Assembly (NCBI RefSeq): GCF_900109205.1
Contig: NZ_FNZB01000001.1
Span: 1,674,001 to 1,738,000 of the forward strand
From: Sphingomonas sp. OV641
GTDB taxonomy: Bacteria; Pseudomonadota; Alphaproteobacteria; Sphingomonadales; Sphingomonadaceae
Reading direction: 5' to 3'
DNA length: 64,000 bases
Of this stretch, positions 1 to 9,296 are shown one piece after another. Within the stretch, counting starts at the first letter, position 1. Each line of letters opens with the position of its first letter. Position numbers and translations under genes: made by a program. Under the pieces are notes generated by a model, which saw nothing but the letters and a program-made list of their open reading frames with translations, searched no databases and had not been told where the DNA came from.

Positions 1-160
1 ATGGTTCACGCACCCCATCTCCTCGCAAGATTTCCACCACGCAGGAAAGCGGCAAGCGCGCAAGACGCTGCCGGTACCCGATTGATGGAAGGGCGGTCAA
101 CTAAGCAGGCGCAAACGCGATGTCAAGCGTCCGGTTCCGTCTCGCTGTCGGACGTTTGCC
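1..160. other. Window edge, no gene seen
   Basis: No reading frame here looks coding. It lies downstream of the SRPBCC gene on the minus strand and probably carries the leader of whatever follows the spc operon; in many bacteria that is rpsM, but no rpsM codon is inside the window. A promoter-like pair is listed separately. Confidence 0.5.
98..126 (-). promoter_or_regulatory. Possible sigma70-type promoter reading off the window edge
   Basis: On the minus strand a perfect -35 box TTGACA (126-121) is followed after 17 bases by TAGTTG (103-98), a poor -10 box. It lies after the stop of the SRPBCC gene and would drive the next operon, outside the window. The -35 and spacing are good, the -10 is weak, so this is tentative. 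Confidence 0.35.
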
Positions 161-700
161 TCACCGCAACGACTTGAGCGCAGCCGCCTTCAACCGCTGC
201 AACTGCAAGGTCAGAACCTGATCTACGAGCGGCGCCAGCTTCTCCGATCCGGCGCGCAGATGTCCGCTGACGAGATAGGTCATCTTGACCTGCGTTGTCC
301 CCGTCTCCTGGGCGAGCAGCTCGAACGTGAGCACGCCCGTGACGGCCTCGGCCTGGAGCGGACCCAGTCCGCCTTGCAACCGCAGAACCTGGGAGGGCTG
401 GATATAGATGACCCGGGCGTGCTCGACACTTCCACTGCCCGGCAGCCGCTCGCAAAAACAGCCGCCGGCTTGCGCGCCCAGACTGAGGTTTGCCGAGTCG
501 CCGGAATAGGTGTGCTCGGGCTCCCACCAGAGCGCCGGCGACTGCAATGTCGCCCACACCCGCTCCGCAGGGGCGGCAATGGACACGACAGCGGCCGTCT
601 CAAAGCCGCCCGGATGAACCGCGATCACATCGCCTCGCGCCTGCCCCGCGGCCGTGGACAGCGCCGCGGCCGCAATCGCGCACCCGAGTCTCGTCTGCAT
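161..700 (-). CDS. SRPBCC-domain protein with signal peptide
   Basis: A 179-residue protein. Residues 1-23 look like a signal peptide (hydrophobic core ending near GQARGD), so a periplasmic location is inferred. The rest resembles the SRPBCC / polyketide-cyclase (START-like) fold: a VSIAAPAERVWATL strand-helix opening near residues 38-52, a WW pair in the middle, and a long C-terminal helix rich in Leu and Lys. Such proteins bind hydrophobic ligands; the ligand here is unknown. The ATG is supported by a GGAGGGACGAGG ribosome-binding site directly upstream. It follows adk by about 40 bases, so it may share the ribosomal operon transcript although it is not a translation gene. Confidence 0.75.
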   Translation of the reverse strand: MQTRLGCAIAAAALSTAAGQARGDVIAVHPGGFETAAVVSIAAPAERVWATLQSPALWWEPEHTYSGDSANLSLGAQAGGCFCERLPGSGSVEHARVIYIQPSQVLRLQGGLGPLQAEAVTGVLTFELLAQETGTTQVKMTYLVSGHLRAGSEKLAPLVDQVLTLQLQRLKAAALKSLR

Positions 701-738
701 CCTCGTCCCTCCCGATGCACGGGATATACCGGACGACG

Positions 739-1389
739 TTATCTACCGTCGAGGATCGCCTCGATCGACCGGGTCACTTCGGCGATGTCCGCCATGCCGT
801 CGACGCGGCGCACCAGCCCGCGCGCCTCGTAGATCGGCAGAATCGGCGCGGTCTTGGCGCGATATTCCGCCATGCGGGTGCGGACCGTTTCCTCATTGTC
901 GTCGGGGCGACGCTTGAACTCATGCGCGCCACATATGTCGCAAGTGTCCGCGACCTTCGGCTGCTTGAACGTGTCGTGATAGCCCGCGCCGCAATTGGCG
1001 CAGGTGAAACGACCAACAATCCGCTCCACCAGCGCATCTTCATCGACGGCGAGCTCGATCACATGGTCGAGCGTACGGGACCGCTCCTCGAGCAGAAGGT
1101 CAAGCGCATCGGCCTGCGCTGCCGTGCGCGGATAGCCATCGAAGATCGCGCCTTCACCCTGCACCAGGCGATCGAGATTCTCCCCGATCAACGCCGAGAC
1201 GATCGCGTCGGAGACGAGCTCGCCCGCATCCATGACGGCCTTCGCCTGGAGACCGACCGGTGTGCCGGCCTTCACCGCAGCCCGCAACATGTCCCCGGTC
1301 GACAGCTGAACCATGCCGCGCTCCGCGACCAACCGTTCGGACTGAGTCCCCTTGCCCGCCCCCGGCGGCCCCAGAAGAATGATGTTCAC
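739..1389 (-). CDS. adk: Adenylate kinase
   Basis: Catalyses ATP + AMP to 2 ADP in the cytoplasm. The P-loop GPPGAGKGT is at residues 7-15, the AMP-site motif FDGYPRT near 83-89, and the LID is the long zinc-type form with four cysteines at 130, 133, 150 and 153. At 216 residues it has the usual length. I chose a GTG start at 1389 because it begins exactly at the conserved MNIILLGPPG N-terminus and has GGGGAGG nine bases upstream; an in-frame extension further upstream reads into secY and does not match the family. It sits after secY at the end of the spc operon, a common arrangement. Confidence 0.96.
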   Translation of the reverse strand: MNIILLGPPGAGKGTQSERLVAERGMVQLSTGDMLRAAVKAGTPVGLQAKAVMDAGELVSDAIVSALIGENLDRLVQGEGAIFDGYPRTAAQADALDLLLEERSRTLDHVIELAVDEDALVERIVGRFTCANCGAGYHDTFKQPKVADTCDICGAHEFKRRPDDNEETVRTRMAEYRAKTAPILPIYEARGLVRRVDGMADIAEVTRSIEAILDGR

Positions 1390-1426
1390 GCGAAAACGCC
1401 TCCCCTGTGTGTGTTGTCGGCCCGCC

Positions 1427-2773
1427 TCAGCGCAGCCGGCCACCCTTCAGTTTCGCCTTCTTGATGAGATCGCCATATTGATGCGCCAGCAGATGCGACT
1501 GGATCTGCGTGACCGTGTCCATGGTGACGTTCACGACGATCAGCAGGCTCGTCCCGCCGAGATAGAACGGGATGGACAGCGCCGACACCAGATATTCCGG
1601 CAGTAGACAGATCACCGCCAGATAGGCCGCGCCGATCACCGTGATACGGGTGAGGACGTAATCGAAATACTGCTCGGTGTTCTTGCCCGGACGGATGCCC
1701 GGGATGAACCCGCCGTAGCGCTTCAGATTCTCCGCGGTCTCTTCCGGGTTGAACACGACCGCGGTGTAGAAGAACGAGAAGAAGATGATGCCGGCACCGT
1801 AGAGCAGCATGTACAGCGGGCTGCCGTGCTGGAGCCACTGATTGAGCGAGATGATCGTATCGCCCCACCAGCTCTCGCCCGACACGCGATTGCCGGCGAA
1901 CTGCGTGATCGTCAGCGGAAGCAGCAACAGCGAGGAGGCGAAGATCGGCGGGATCACGCCGGCCGTGTTGATCTTCAGCGGCAGGTGGCTCCGGTCCGCC
2001 TGCACCCCGCGCGCGGTCTGACGCTTGGGATATTGGATCAGGATGCGGCGCTGCGCGCGCTCCATGAAGCAGATGAAGAGGATCAGACCGACCACCGCCA
2101 GGATGATCGCGATCACCACCGCCGGGCTCATCGAGCCGGTGCGGCCACCTTCGAGGAGGTTGACGAGCGTCGTGGGCAGGTGCGCAACGATGCCGGCCAT
2201 GATGATCAGCGAAATGCCGTTGCCGATCCCGCGGCTGGTGATCTGCTCACCGATCCACATCAGGAACATGGTGCCGCCGATCAGCGAGATCACCGCAGCA
2301 ACGCGGAACAGCATGCCTGGCTCGACAACCGCGCCCCCAGCCTCAAGGCCGGTCGCAATCACATAACCCTGGATCGCCGTCAGCAGCACCGTGCCGTAGC
2401 GCGTGTACTGGTTCAGCTTCTTGCGCCCGCTCTCGCCTTCCTTCTTAATCGCGGCGAGCTGCGGCGACAGCGAGGTCGCGAGCTGCACGACGATCGACGC
2501 CGTGATGTACGGCATCACGCCGAGCGCGATCAGCGAGGCACGCTCCAGCGCGCCGCCCGAGAAGGTGTTGAAGAAATCAAGCACGCCGCCCTTGGTCTGC
2601 TGCGCCAGCGCGGCAAGCCCGGTCGGGTCAATGCCGGGCAACGGCACGTAGCTGAGCAGACGGAAGACGATCAGCGCACCGATCGTGAACCACAGCCTCT
2701 TCTTGAGATCGGTGGCCTGCGCGAACTTCGCGAGGCTGAGATTTTGCGCCATCTGGTCGGCTGCGGATGCCAT
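1427..2773 (-). CDS. secY: Preprotein translocase subunit SecY
   Basis: Channel-forming subunit of the SecYEG translocon in the inner membrane. The 448-residue sequence has about ten membrane segments; the first starts near residue 28 after the basic stretch DLKKRLW and is followed by the plug region around YVPLPGID. The cytoplasmic loop near residue 255 with QYPKRQTAR, needed for SecA and ribosome contact in characterised SecY proteins, is present. Length and order match alphaproteobacterial SecY. It follows rplO after a 189-base gap that contains a stem-loop, and overlaps nothing; adk begins 38 bases after its stop. Confidence 0.97.
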   Translation of the reverse strand: MASAADQMAQNLSLAKFAQATDLKKRLWFTIGALIVFRLLSYVPLPGIDPTGLAALAQQTKGGVLDFFNTFSGGALERASLIALGVMPYITASIVVQLATSLSPQLAAIKKEGESGRKKLNQYTRYGTVLLTAIQGYVIATGLEAGGAVVEPGMLFRVAAVISLIGGTMFLMWIGEQITSRGIGNGISLIIMAGIVAHLPTTLVNLLEGGRTGSMSPAVVIAIILAVVGLILFICFMERAQRRILIQYPKRQTARGVQADRSHLPLKINTAGVIPPIFASSLLLLPLTITQFAGNRVSGESWWGDTIISLNQWLQHGSPLYMLLYGAGIIFFSFFYTAVVFNPEETAENLKRYGGFIPGIRPGKNTEQYFDYVLTRITVIGAAYLAVICLLPEYLVSALSIPFYLGGTSLLIVVNVTMDTVTQIQSHLLAHQYGDLIKKAKLKGGRLR

Positions 2774-2931
2774 AATAGCCTTGGGCCTTGGTCTGAAACA
2801 GAAACGGCGGAGAAGGTGCTGATGCCCCCGCCCCGCCGCTCATATAGTCGCGCTCGAAGGCTTGTCTAACCCACCGAGCAATTTCCGCTCCGGCAATGCC
2901 AGGAGCCCAGTCGCGAGCGGCCCGTAACTGG

Positions 2932-2951
2932 ACCCCGGCGGTGGCCGGGGT
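2932..2951 (-). other. Stem-loop between rplO and secY
   Basis: Perfect 7-bp inverted repeat, ACCCCGG (2932-2938) with CCGGGGT (2945-2951), 6-base loop. It lies in the 189-base gap between the stop of rplO and the start of secY. No run of T follows on the minus strand, so it is more likely an RNA-processing or stability structure than a strong terminator. Confidence 0.5.
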
Positions 2952-2962
2952 GGCAGCTACGA

Positions 2963-3505
2963 TTACTTGCCCTGCTTGGCGGCCTTGTCGGCGAGCCGCG
3001 CCTCGCGCGCCTTGCCCTTCTTCGCGGCAGCCTTTTCGGCAGCAGGAACAACCTCGATCACCGAGACGGAGCCACCCGCCTTCTCGATCGCCTCACGGGC
3101 GCTGGCAGACACGCCGGCGACGGTGAAGTTCAGCTTGGCCGTCAGCTCGCCCTTGCCGAGCACGCGCACGCCATTCTTGCCACCGCGTGCGAGGCCAGCG
3201 GCCTTGAGCGCTGCGTGATCGACGTCCGTTGCCGTCAGCTTGCCCGAATCGACAGCCTTCTGGATCGCGACGAGGTTCACCTCGGCGTAGTCCTTGGCGA
3301 AGATGTTGTTGAAGCCACGCTTCGGCAGGCGCATGTGAAGCGGCATCTGGCCACCCTCGAAGCCCGCGATGGACACGCCCTCACGGCTCTTCTGGCCCTT
3401 CTGGCCGCGACCACCGGTCTTGCCCTTGCCAGAGCCGATACCGCGACCGACGCGGATCTTGCGATGACGGGCGCCTTCGTTGTCCCGCAGTTCGTTCAGT
3501 TTCAT
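2963..3505 (-). CDS. rplO: 50S ribosomal protein L15
   Basis: Large-subunit protein. The N-terminus [21 protein letters not shown] and the Gly-rich, basic segment up to about residue 45 are the L15 signature that threads into 23S rRNA; the globular domain with LPKRGFNN follows. It is 180 residues, longer than the roughly 145-160 of many bacteria because of an Ala/Lys-rich tail after residue 155 (about 25 residues). The tail is basic and probably disordered. Start is the ATG that gives the conserved N-terminus. Confidence 0.96.
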   Translation of the reverse strand: MKLNELRDNEGARHRKIRVGRGIGSGKGKTGGRGQKGQKSREGVSIAGFEGGQMPLHMRLPKRGFNNIFAKDYAEVNLVAIQKAVDSGKLTATDVDHAALKAAGLARGGKNGVRVLGKGELTAKLNFTVAGVSASAREAIEKAGGSVSVIEVVPAAEKAAAKKGKAREARLADKAAKQGK

Positions 3506-3546
3506 GTGTGCACTCGCTTTCGCTGTTTTCGCGCTGAATAAAGGAA

Positions 3547-3565
3547 GGGGGGCCGATAGCCCCCC
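3547..3565 (-). terminator. Terminator-like hairpin between rpmD and rplO
   Basis: Perfect 7-bp stem GGGGGGC (3547-3553) / GCCCCCC (3559-3565) with a 5-base loop, followed on the minus strand by TTCCTTTATT. It sits in a 93-base gap inside the spc operon, where full termination would be harmful, so partial attenuation or processing is more likely. Confidence 0.5.
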
Positions 3566-3598
3566 ATCCGCATTTTGTCACTAGTCAGGTGAGGACGT

Positions 3599-3775
3599 TC
3601 AGTCCTGAACCTCGACCATGTGCTGCACCTTCCGGATCATGCCACGAACCTCGGGGGAATCCTCGAGCTCCGCAACCCGGTGCATCTTGTTGAGGCCCAG
3701 GCCGATCAGCGTCGCGCGCTGATCCTTGGTACGACGGATCGGCGATCCGGTCTGCTTGACCTTGATGGTTGCCAT
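3599..3775 (-). CDS. rpmD: 50S ribosomal protein L30
   Basis: A short 58-residue protein starting [15 protein letters not shown] and ending MVEVQD, with the L30 motif [12 protein letters not shown] in the middle. It binds 23S rRNA on the solvent side. ATG at 3775 lies 6 bases after the rpsE stop at 3782, which fits the compact operon. Length is normal for L30. Confidence 0.95.
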   Translation of the reverse strand: MATIKVKQTGSPIRRTKDQRATLIGLGLNKMHRVAELEDSPEVRGMIRKVQHMVEVQD

Positions 3776-3781
3776 GTCGGC

Positions 3782-4492
3782 TTACTCCGTGACGGCCGCG
3801 GCTTCGGCAGCGGCGGTCTGCGCATCAGCGCCATGGCCGCGACCGAGCAGGTCGGCGATCTTCTTGCCACGACGCTGCGCAACCGACTTCGGCGAAGTCT
3901 GGCTGTTCAGCGCCTCGAAGGTGGCGCGGATCATGTTGTACGGGTTCGACGTGCCGATCGACTTGGTCACCACGTCGGCGACGCCCAGCGATTCGAAAAT
4001 CGCACGCATCGGACCGCCGGCGATGATGCCGGTACCCTGCGGCGCCGAGCGAACGGTTACGCGGCCTGCACCGAAATGGCCATTGCCATCATGGTGCAGC
4101 GTGCGGCCTTCCTTCAGCGGAACGCGAACCATTGCCTTCTTGGCAGCGGCCGTGGCCTTGGAAATCGCTTCCGGCACTTCGCGCGCCTTGCCGTGGCCGA
4201 AGCCCACGCGGCCCTTGCCGTCACCAACGACGACCAGCGCTGCGAAGCCGAAGCGCTTACCGCCCTTCACCGTCTTGGACACGCGGTTGATGTGAACGAG
4301 CTTCTCGATCAGCTCTTCACCGCCCTCGTCCCGGTTGCGGTCATCACGACGGCCACGGCCGCCATCACGTCCGCCGCGACCACCACGGTCACCGCCACGG
4401 CCGCGACCACCGCGACCGCGCGGAGCCTCACCGGCACCGGCATTCGCCTCAGGCGCCGTCGCCTGCACTTCGGTGTTGTTCTCGTCAGCCAT
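3782..4492 (-). CDS. rpsE: 30S ribosomal protein S5 with RG-rich N-terminal extension
   Basis: S5 helps set decoding accuracy and lines the mRNA entry pore. Residues from about 60 on are the standard S5 fold: double-stranded-RNA-binding part ([14 protein letters not shown], then [21 protein letters not shown]) and the C-terminal part with NPYNMIRAT. In front of it lies an unusual tail: an acidic/Ala start and then about 35 residues made almost only of Gly, Arg and Asp in RGG-type repeats. The total of 236 residues exceeds the 165-170 of E. coli S5. An acidic Ala-rich C-terminal tail is also present. The start ATG follows the rplR stop by 3 bases on the upstream side. Confidence 0.95.
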   Translation of the reverse strand: MADENNTEVQATAPEANAGAGEAPRGRGGRGRGGDRGGRGGRDGGRGRRDDRNRDEGGEELIEKLVHINRVSKTVKGGKRFGFAALVVVGDGKGRVGFGHGKAREVPEAISKATAAAKKAMVRVPLKEGRTLHHDGNGHFGAGRVTVRSAPQGTGIIAGGPMRAIFESLGVADVVTKSIGTSNPYNMIRATFEALNSQTSPKSVAQRRGKKIADLLGRGHGADAQTAAAEAAAVTE

Positions 4493-4495
4493 GTC

Positions 4496-4846
4496 TTAGA
4501 ACTCCAGTCCGGCTTCGCGCGCGGCTTCCGCCAGCGCCTTCACCCGGCCGTGAAAGAGGAAGCCGCCACGATCGAACACGACCTGCGTGACGCCAGCCGC
4601 CTTCGCGGCCTCGGCGATACGCTTGCCCACGGCCGAGGCCGCATCGACGTTCGACGTCGCGCCCTCGTGGCCCTGCAGGGTCGAGGCGGAGGCGACGGTG
4701 CGACCCTGCGCATCGTCGATCACCTGGGCATAGATGTGCTTGCCCGAACGATGAACCGACAGGCGCGGACGCCCACCGCTGCGCGCACGAAGCGCCGTAC
4801 GGTTGCGGCGACGCCGCTTCTCGAAAAGCGAAAGGCCCTTGCTCAC
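4496..4846 (-). CDS. rplR: 50S ribosomal protein L18
   Basis: Binds 5S rRNA in the central protuberance. The 116-residue sequence has the basic N-terminus [33 protein letters not shown], and the closing [25 protein letters not shown]. The start is GTG at 4846, overlapping the rplF stop as GTGA, which indicates translational coupling. Length is normal. Confidence 0.95.
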   Translation of the reverse strand: MSKGLSLFEKRRRRNRTALRARSGGRPRLSVHRSGKHIYAQVIDDAQGRTVASASTLQGHEGATSNVDAASAVGKRIAEAAKAAGVTQVVFDRGGFLFHGRVKALAEAAREAGLEF

Positions 4847-5376
4847 TTCTTCTTTCCTTCCTTACGGAAGATGAACTCGCCGTCGTACTTGATGCCCTTA
4901 CCCTTGTACGGCTCGGGCTTGCGCCAGCGGCGGATCTCGGCGGCCAGCTGGCCCACCTTCTGCTTGTCGGCGCCCGAGATCTCGACCGTGGTCTGATCCG
5001 GGGTCTTCACCTCGATGCCTTCCGGCACGTCGATGTCTACATCGTGGCTGTAGCCGAGCTGAAGCTTCAGCTTCCGGCCCTGCGCCGAGGCGCGATAGCC
5101 GACGCCGGTGATGACCAGCTTCTTGGTGAAGCCCTCGGTCACGCCGGTAACCAGGTTCTGCACCAGCGTGCGCTGCATGCCCCAGAAGGAGCGCGCCTGC
5201 TTGGAGTCGTTCGCCGGCTGAACCGAAATACCATCGGACTGGATGTCGTAGGTGATCAGGTCCGACATGGTCAGCGAAAGGGCGCCCTTGGGCCCCTTCA
5301 CCGACAGCTGGTTGCCAGAAACGGTGGCGGTGACGCCAGCCGGAACCGGAACCGCCTTTTTACCAATGCGGCTCAT
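4843..5376 (-). CDS. rplF: 50S ribosomal protein L6
   Basis: 177 residues beginning [15 protein letters not shown], with two repeated L6 domains; the second ends with the signature [15 protein letters not shown] followed by a basic tail. L6 sits near the factor-binding site. The ATG overlaps the rpsH stop by one base (TGATG) and its own stop overlaps rplR. Confidence 0.96.
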   Translation of the reverse strand: MSRIGKKAVPVPAGVTATVSGNQLSVKGPKGALSLTMSDLITYDIQSDGISVQPANDSKQARSFWGMQRTLVQNLVTGVTEGFTKKLVITGVGYRASAQGRKLKLQLGYSHDVDIDVPEGIEVKTPDQTTVEISGADKQKVGQLAAEIRRWRKPEPYKGKGIKYDGEFIFRKEGKKK

Positions 5377-5771
5377 CAGAACACCTCCGCCAGCACTTCG
5401 CCGCCGACGTTCTGCTCACGTGCTTCCGCATCGGAAAGCACGCCGCGCGGCGTCGAGACGATGGTGATGCCCAGGCCATTCATCACGCGCGGCAGGTCCT
5501 GCGACCCGCTGTAGATGCGACGACCAGGCTTCGAGACGCGGGCGACATGCTTGATCGCCGGCTGGCCCTCGAAATACTTCAGCTCGATACGGACGCCCTT
5601 CACGGGGCCCAGATCTTCCTCGCTATAGCCACGAATGTAGCCTTCGCGCTGAAGCACGTCGAGCACGCGGGTCCGCAGCTTGGAAGCCGGCGATACGACG
5701 CTGTCCTTGCGCGCGCGCTGGCCATTGCGGATGCGGGTGAGCAGGTCACCCAGGGGATCGGTCACTGCCAT
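5376..5771 (-). CDS. rpsH: 30S ribosomal protein S8
   Basis: 131 residues: [18 protein letters not shown] at the N-terminus and the C-terminal [18 protein letters not shown] motif (here [19 protein letters not shown]), which contacts helix 21 of 16S rRNA. In E. coli S8 represses its own operon by binding a 16S-like structure near rplE; I did not identify such a structure here. Stop overlaps the rplF start. Confidence 0.96.
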   Translation of the reverse strand: MAVTDPLGDLLTRIRNGQRARKDSVVSPASKLRTRVLDVLQREGYIRGYSEEDLGPVKGVRIELKYFEGQPAIKHVARVSKPGRRIYSGSQDLPRVMNGLGITIVSTPRGVLSDAEAREQNVGGEVLAEVF

Positions 5772-5782
5772 CTTCGTGATCC

Positions 5783-6088
5783 TTACCAGCTCGACTTCGT
5801 CAGACCCGGGATCAGGCCCTTGTTGGCCAGATCACGCAGCATCACGCGGGCGAGGCGGAACTTGCGGTAGTAAGCGCGCGGACGACCGGTGATCTCGCAA
5901 CGGTTGCGGACGCGGGTCGGGTTCGCGTTGCGGGGCAGCTCGGCCATCTTGAGCCGCGCGATGAGACGCTCGGTCTCATCCAGCGACTTGTCGTTCGCCT
6001 GCGCCTTCAGCTTCGCATACTTGCCGGCATATTGCTTCACGAGCTTCTTGCGACGCTCGTTCTTGTTCACGGAACTCAGTTTCGCCAT
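5783..6088 (-). CDS. rpsN: 30S ribosomal protein S14 (zinc-independent type)
   Basis: 101 residues, the long form typical of proteobacteria. The C-terminus [17 protein letters not shown] is the S14 signature; only one cysteine is present in that region, so it lacks the CxxC pairs of the zinc-binding short form. It lies 12 bases after the rpsH reading frame boundary and 38 bases after rplE. Confidence 0.95.
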   Translation of the reverse strand: MAKLSSVNKNERRKKLVKQYAGKYAKLKAQANDKSLDETERLIARLKMAELPRNANPTRVRNRCEITGRPRAYYRKFRLARVMLRDLANKGLIPGLTKSSW

Positions 6089-6126
6089 GGACTTAAGCTC
6101 TCTCGTTCAATTCGTTGCCAAGGGGC

Positions 6127-6711
6127 TCACGCCGCCTTCTTCTCTTCATCCGCCTCATCCCGCGGGAACGGGAAGCCGAACAGACGAAGCAGCTCGCGCG
6201 CTTCCTCGTCGGTCTTGGCGGTCGTGGTGACGATCACGTCCATGCCGCGCACCTTGTCGATGCGGTCATAGTTGATCTCCGGGAACACGATCTGTTCCTT
6301 CAGGCCGCAGGCATAGTTGCCACGACCATCGAAGCTCTTCGGGTTCAGGCCGCGGAAGTCGCGAACACGCGGCAGCGCGATCGTGATAAAGCGGTCGAGG
6401 AACTCGTACATGCGCTCGCGGCGAAGGGTTACCTTCACGCCGATCGGCATGCCTTCACGCAGCTTGAACTGCGCGATCGACTTCTTCGCCTTGGTGATCA
6501 CCGGCTTCTGACCAGCGATCAGCTCCATCTCGGACGCAGCCTGCTCGACGCGCTTCTTGTCCTGGGTCGCCTCACCGACGCCCATGTTCAGCACGATCTT
6601 CTCGATCCGCGGGATCTCGAGCACGTTCTTGTAGCCGAACTTCTCGACCATCGCCTTGACGATCGTCTCGTCATACTGCTTGCGCAGGCGGGGCGTGTAG
6701 CCATCAGCCAT
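6127..6711 (-). CDS. rplE: 50S ribosomal protein L5
   Basis: 194 residues, starting [15 protein letters not shown]. Conserved L5 blocks are [11 protein letters not shown], the [22 protein letters not shown] stretch and [12 protein letters not shown]5 carries 5S rRNA and contacts P-site tRNA. I chose the ATG at 6711, which gives the family N-terminus and overlaps the end of rplX by 8 bases; a longer in-frame extension lies entirely inside rplX. The C-terminus has a short Asp/Glu/Lys tail. Confidence 0.95.
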   Translation of the reverse strand: MADGYTPRLRKQYDETIVKAMVEKFGYKNVLEIPRIEKIVLNMGVGEATQDKKRVEQAASEMELIAGQKPVITKAKKSIAQFKLREGMPIGVKVTLRRERMYEFLDRFITIALPRVRDFRGLNPKSFDGRGNYACGLKEQIVFPEINYDRIDKVRGMDVIVTTTAKTDEEARELLRLFGFPFPRDEADEEKKAA

Positions 6712-7021
6712 CGATCTTCTCCCCGGTCTTGACCGCAACACGAACCTTCTTGCCGTCCTGCGTCTCGAAACGGACGCGCGTCGGCTTGCCATCGGCAGTG
6801 ACGTGAGCGACCTTCGAGATGTGCAGCGGCGCTTCAAAGCGGTTTAGGCCGCCCTGCGGGTTCATCTGCGACGGCTTGGTGTGACGGGTTGCGACGTTCA
6901 CGCCGGCGACGACAACCTTGCCGTCCTTCGGCATGGCGGCGGTCACGGTGCCGGTCTTGCCCTTGTCCTTGCCGGACAGAACGATGACCTGATCACCCTT
7001 CTTGATCTTTGCGGCGGCCAT
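6704..7021 (-). CDS. rplX: 50S ribosomal protein L24
   Basis: 105 residues with the KOW motif near the start ([20 protein letters not shown]) and the conserved PLHISKV. An assembly-initiator protein of the large subunit. ATG overlaps the rplN stop (TAATG). Confidence 0.95.
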   Translation of the reverse strand: MAAAKIKKGDQVIVLSGKDKGKTGTVTAAMPKDGKVVVAGVNVATRHTKPSQMNPQGGLNRFEAPLHISKVAHVTADGKPTRVRFETQDGKKVRVAVKTGEKIDG

Positions 7022-7389
7022 TACAGCACCTCCGGAGCCAGCGAGATGATCTTCATGTGCTTCTTGCCGCGAAGCTCACGCACCACCGGGCCAAAGATAC
7101 GGGTGCCGATCGGCTCCTCGTTCTTGTTGACCAGCACAGCGGCGTTCGAATCGAAACGGATGGTCGAACCGTCCGCACGATGAATGTCCTTGGCGGTGCG
7201 AACGATGACGGCGCGGTGCACGTCACCCTTCTTCACCTTGCCGCGCGGCTGCGCTTCCTTGATCGACACGACAATGATGTCGCCGACGCTGGCCGTGCGG
7301 CGCTTGGAACCACCAAGCACCTTGATGCACTGAACCCGCTTCGCACCGCTGTTGTCAGCGACGTCGAGATTGGACTGCATCTGGATCAT
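7021..7389 (-). CDS. rplN: 50S ribosomal protein L14
   Basis: 122 residues, the invariant L14 length, beginning [18 protein letters not shown] and ending [16 protein letters not shown] ([14 protein letters not shown]). Forms part of bridge B8 to the small subunit. It heads the spc block after a 249-base gap from rpsQ. Confidence 0.96.
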   Translation of the reverse strand: MIQMQSNLDVADNSGAKRVQCIKVLGGSKRRTASVGDIIVVSIKEAQPRGKVKKGDVHRAVIVRTAKDIHRADGSTIRFDSNAAVLVNKNEEPIGTRIFGPVVRELRGKKHMKIISLAPEVL

Positions 7390-7638
7390 TGATCCGCTTC
7401 CTTCTCGCTATGGGGTGGATACCGACCCAACCCCGCCTTAAAAAAATGACCCCGGCCGCGGCTCAGCGCGTCCAGGGGGAGCGGCCCGTTAGCCGCTCCA
7501 CAGGAAAAAGGCAAGGCCCCGCGGGGCTGCACCTTTACCTGCTCTCGATCGCCCCTGCCCCTCGACTGGTCTCCGGCTTTACCCGGACCCTGGCCGATAC
7601 TGACAAAAGCGCCCTGGTCTTCGACCCGGGCCTGCGGC
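7390..7638 (-). other. Structured gap between rpsQ and rplN
   Basis: A 249-base gap in an otherwise packed operon. It contains a perfect 8-bp hairpin GGAGCGGC (7478-7485) / GCCGCTCC (7492-7499) with a 6-base loop, a GCCCCGCGGGGC palindrome just upstream on the minus strand, and, downstream of these, seven consecutive T on the minus strand (7446-7440) after a GC-rich stretch. This could be an attenuator or the site of an internal promoter for the spc genes. A reading frame across it has no plausible protein features. Confidence 0.45.
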
Positions 7639-7923
7639 TTACGCCGAGGCCGGCTCGTCGATCTCGACCCGCTCCGGCGTCGCATGGGTGTTGACCCGAT
7701 CGACGACCTTCCAGGTCTTCAGCTTGGAGATCGGCGCGGTCTCTTCGATGCGCACGGTCTCGCCCTGCTTGTACTCGTTCGCCTCGTCATGGGCGTGGTA
7801 CTTCTTCGAACGGCGGATGATCTTGCCGTAGAGCGGGTGCTTCACCTTACGCTCAACGTTCACCACCACCGTCTTGTCGCCCTTGTCGGAGACGATCAGC
7901 CCGGTCAGCACGCGCTTCGGCAT
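7639..7923 (-). CDS. rpsQ: 30S ribosomal protein S17
   Basis: 94 residues: [21 protein letters not shown], then the OB-fold core with [20 protein letters not shown]. Slightly longer than E. coli S17 because of the tail after [14 protein letters not shown]. Final gene of the S10 block. Confidence 0.95.
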   Translation of the reverse strand: MPKRVLTGLIVSDKGDKTVVVNVERKVKHPLYGKIIRRSKKYHAHDEANEYKQGETVRIEETAPISKLKTWKVVDRVNTHATPERVEIDEPASA

Positions 7924-7936
7924 GGCTGTGGTCCTC

Positions 7937-8140
7937 TTACTTGCCGGCGGCAGCGGAACGCTGCGCCTGCAGGGTCTTGATGCGGGCGATGTCCTTGCGG
8001 ACCTCGCGCACGCGGCTCGGCTTCTCGAGCTGGTTGGTCGCCGCCTGGAAGCGCAGGTTGAACTGCTCGCGCTTCAGGTTGCCCAGCTGTTCGGACAGTT
8101 GGTCGTCCGACTGGCCGTTGAAATCGGTCTTGTTTGCCAT
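7937..8140 (-). CDS. rpmC: 50S ribosomal protein L29
   Basis: 67 residues forming two helices: [36 protein letters not shown] is the family core (positions about 22-57). It sits at the peptide exit tunnel rim. The stop of rplP is adjacent (one base between the genes), which suggests coupling. Confidence 0.93.
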   Translation of the reverse strand: MANKTDFNGQSDDQLSEQLGNLKREQFNLRFQAATNQLEKPSRVREVRKDIARIKTLQAQRSAAAGK

Positions 8141-8141
8141 C

Positions 8142-8576
8142 TCACTCGCCTCCGAGGTGCGACGTGTCGCCGAGGCGCGCCACGACCTTGGTCTTGATGG
8201 GGAGCTTCATTGCCGCGCGCTCGAACGCCTCGGCAGCGAGCGGCCCCGGAACGCCGTCCAGCTCGAACAGGATACGGCCCGGCTTGACGCGTGCCGCCCA
8301 GAACTCCGGCGAGCCCTTACCCGAGCCCATGCGGACTTCGGCCGGCTTGCCCGACACGGGCACGTCCGGGAACACGCGGATCCAGAGGCGACCCTGACGC
8401 TTGATGTGACGCGTGATCGCGCGGCGAGCCGCCTCGATCTGACGCGCGGTGATGCGCTCCGGCTCCATTGCCTTCAGGCCATAGGACCCGAAGTTGAGCG
8501 CGGTACCGCCCTTGGCGTCGCCGCTGATGCGGCCCTTGAACGCCTTGCGGAACTTGGTGCGCTTTGGTTGCAGCAC
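8142..8576 (-). CDS. rplP: 50S ribosomal protein L16
   Basis: 144 residues starting with the classic [15 protein letters not shown]. The conserved [19 protein letters not shown] and [10 protein letters not shown] segments are present; L16 organises the A-site region of 23S rRNA. The start codon is GTG at 8576, supported by AAGGAG ten bases upstream; no ATG gives the conserved N-terminus. Confidence 0.95.
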   Translation of the reverse strand: MLQPKRTKFRKAFKGRISGDAKGGTALNFGSYGLKAMEPERITARQIEAARRAITRHIKRQGRLWIRVFPDVPVSGKPAEVRMGSGKGSPEFWAARVKPGRILFELDGVPGPLAAEAFERAAMKLPIKTKVVARLGDTSHLGGE

Positions 8577-8588
8577 TTCTTCTACTCC

Positions 8589-9296
8589 TTAGCGGCGGTC
8601 ATCGCGCGCAGGGCGCACGCCGGAGGTCTGGGCCTCCATCATCAGGCGATCGGTCGCCGTCGGATCATGGCCCAGGATCTCACCCTTGAAGATCCAGACC
8701 TTGACGCCGCACACGCCATAAGCGGTGTGGGCCTGCGCCTCGGCATAGTCCATGTTCGCGCGCAGCGTGTGCAGCGGAACGCGGCCTTCGCGATAGCTTT
8801 CCGAGCGTGCGATCTCGGCGCCGCCGAGACGGCCACCGCAAGCAACGCGGATGCCATCGGCACCCAGGCGCATCGCGGACTGAACCGCGCGCTTCATGGC
8901 GCGACGGAACGCGATACGGCGCTCCAGCTGATCGGCAATGCCCTGCGCGACGAGCTTCGCGTCGACTTCCGGCTTGCGGATCTCGACGATGTTCAGCGAA
9001 ACGTCCGAGCTGGTCATCGCGCCGAGCGTCTTGCGCAGCTTCTCGATGTCCGAGCCCTTCTTGCCGATGATCACGCCCGGGCGCGCGGCGAAGATGGAGA
9101 TGCGGCACAGCTTGGCCGGACGCTCGATCACCACCTTGGAGATCGCGGCCTGCGGCAGCGTCTTCAGGATGTACTGACGGATCTTCAGATCCTCCAGCAG
9201 CAGGCGACCATAGTCGGCGCCGTCGGCGTACCAGCGGCTGTCCCAGGTGCGGTTGATCTGCAGGCGCAGACCGATCGGGTTGCTCTTGTGACCCAT
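8589..9296 (-). CDS. rpsC: 30S ribosomal protein S3
   Basis: 235 residues, [24 protein letters not shown] at the N-terminus, then the KH domain with the GxxG loop [17 protein letters not shown] (about residues 72-88), then the C-terminal domain with [14 protein letters not shown]3 shapes the mRNA entry site. ATG overlaps the rplV stop (TAATG). Confidence 0.96.
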   Translation of the reverse strand: MGHKSNPIGLRLQINRTWDSRWYADGADYGRLLLEDLKIRQYILKTLPQAAISKVVIERPAKLCRISIFAARPGVIIGKKGSDIEKLRKTLGAMTSSDVSLNIVEIRKPEVDAKLVAQGIADQLERRIAFRRAMKRAVQSAMRLGADGIRVACGGRLGGAEIARSESYREGRVPLHTLRANMDYAEAQAHTAYGVCGVKVWIFKGEILGHDPTATDRLMMEAQTSGVRPARDDRR

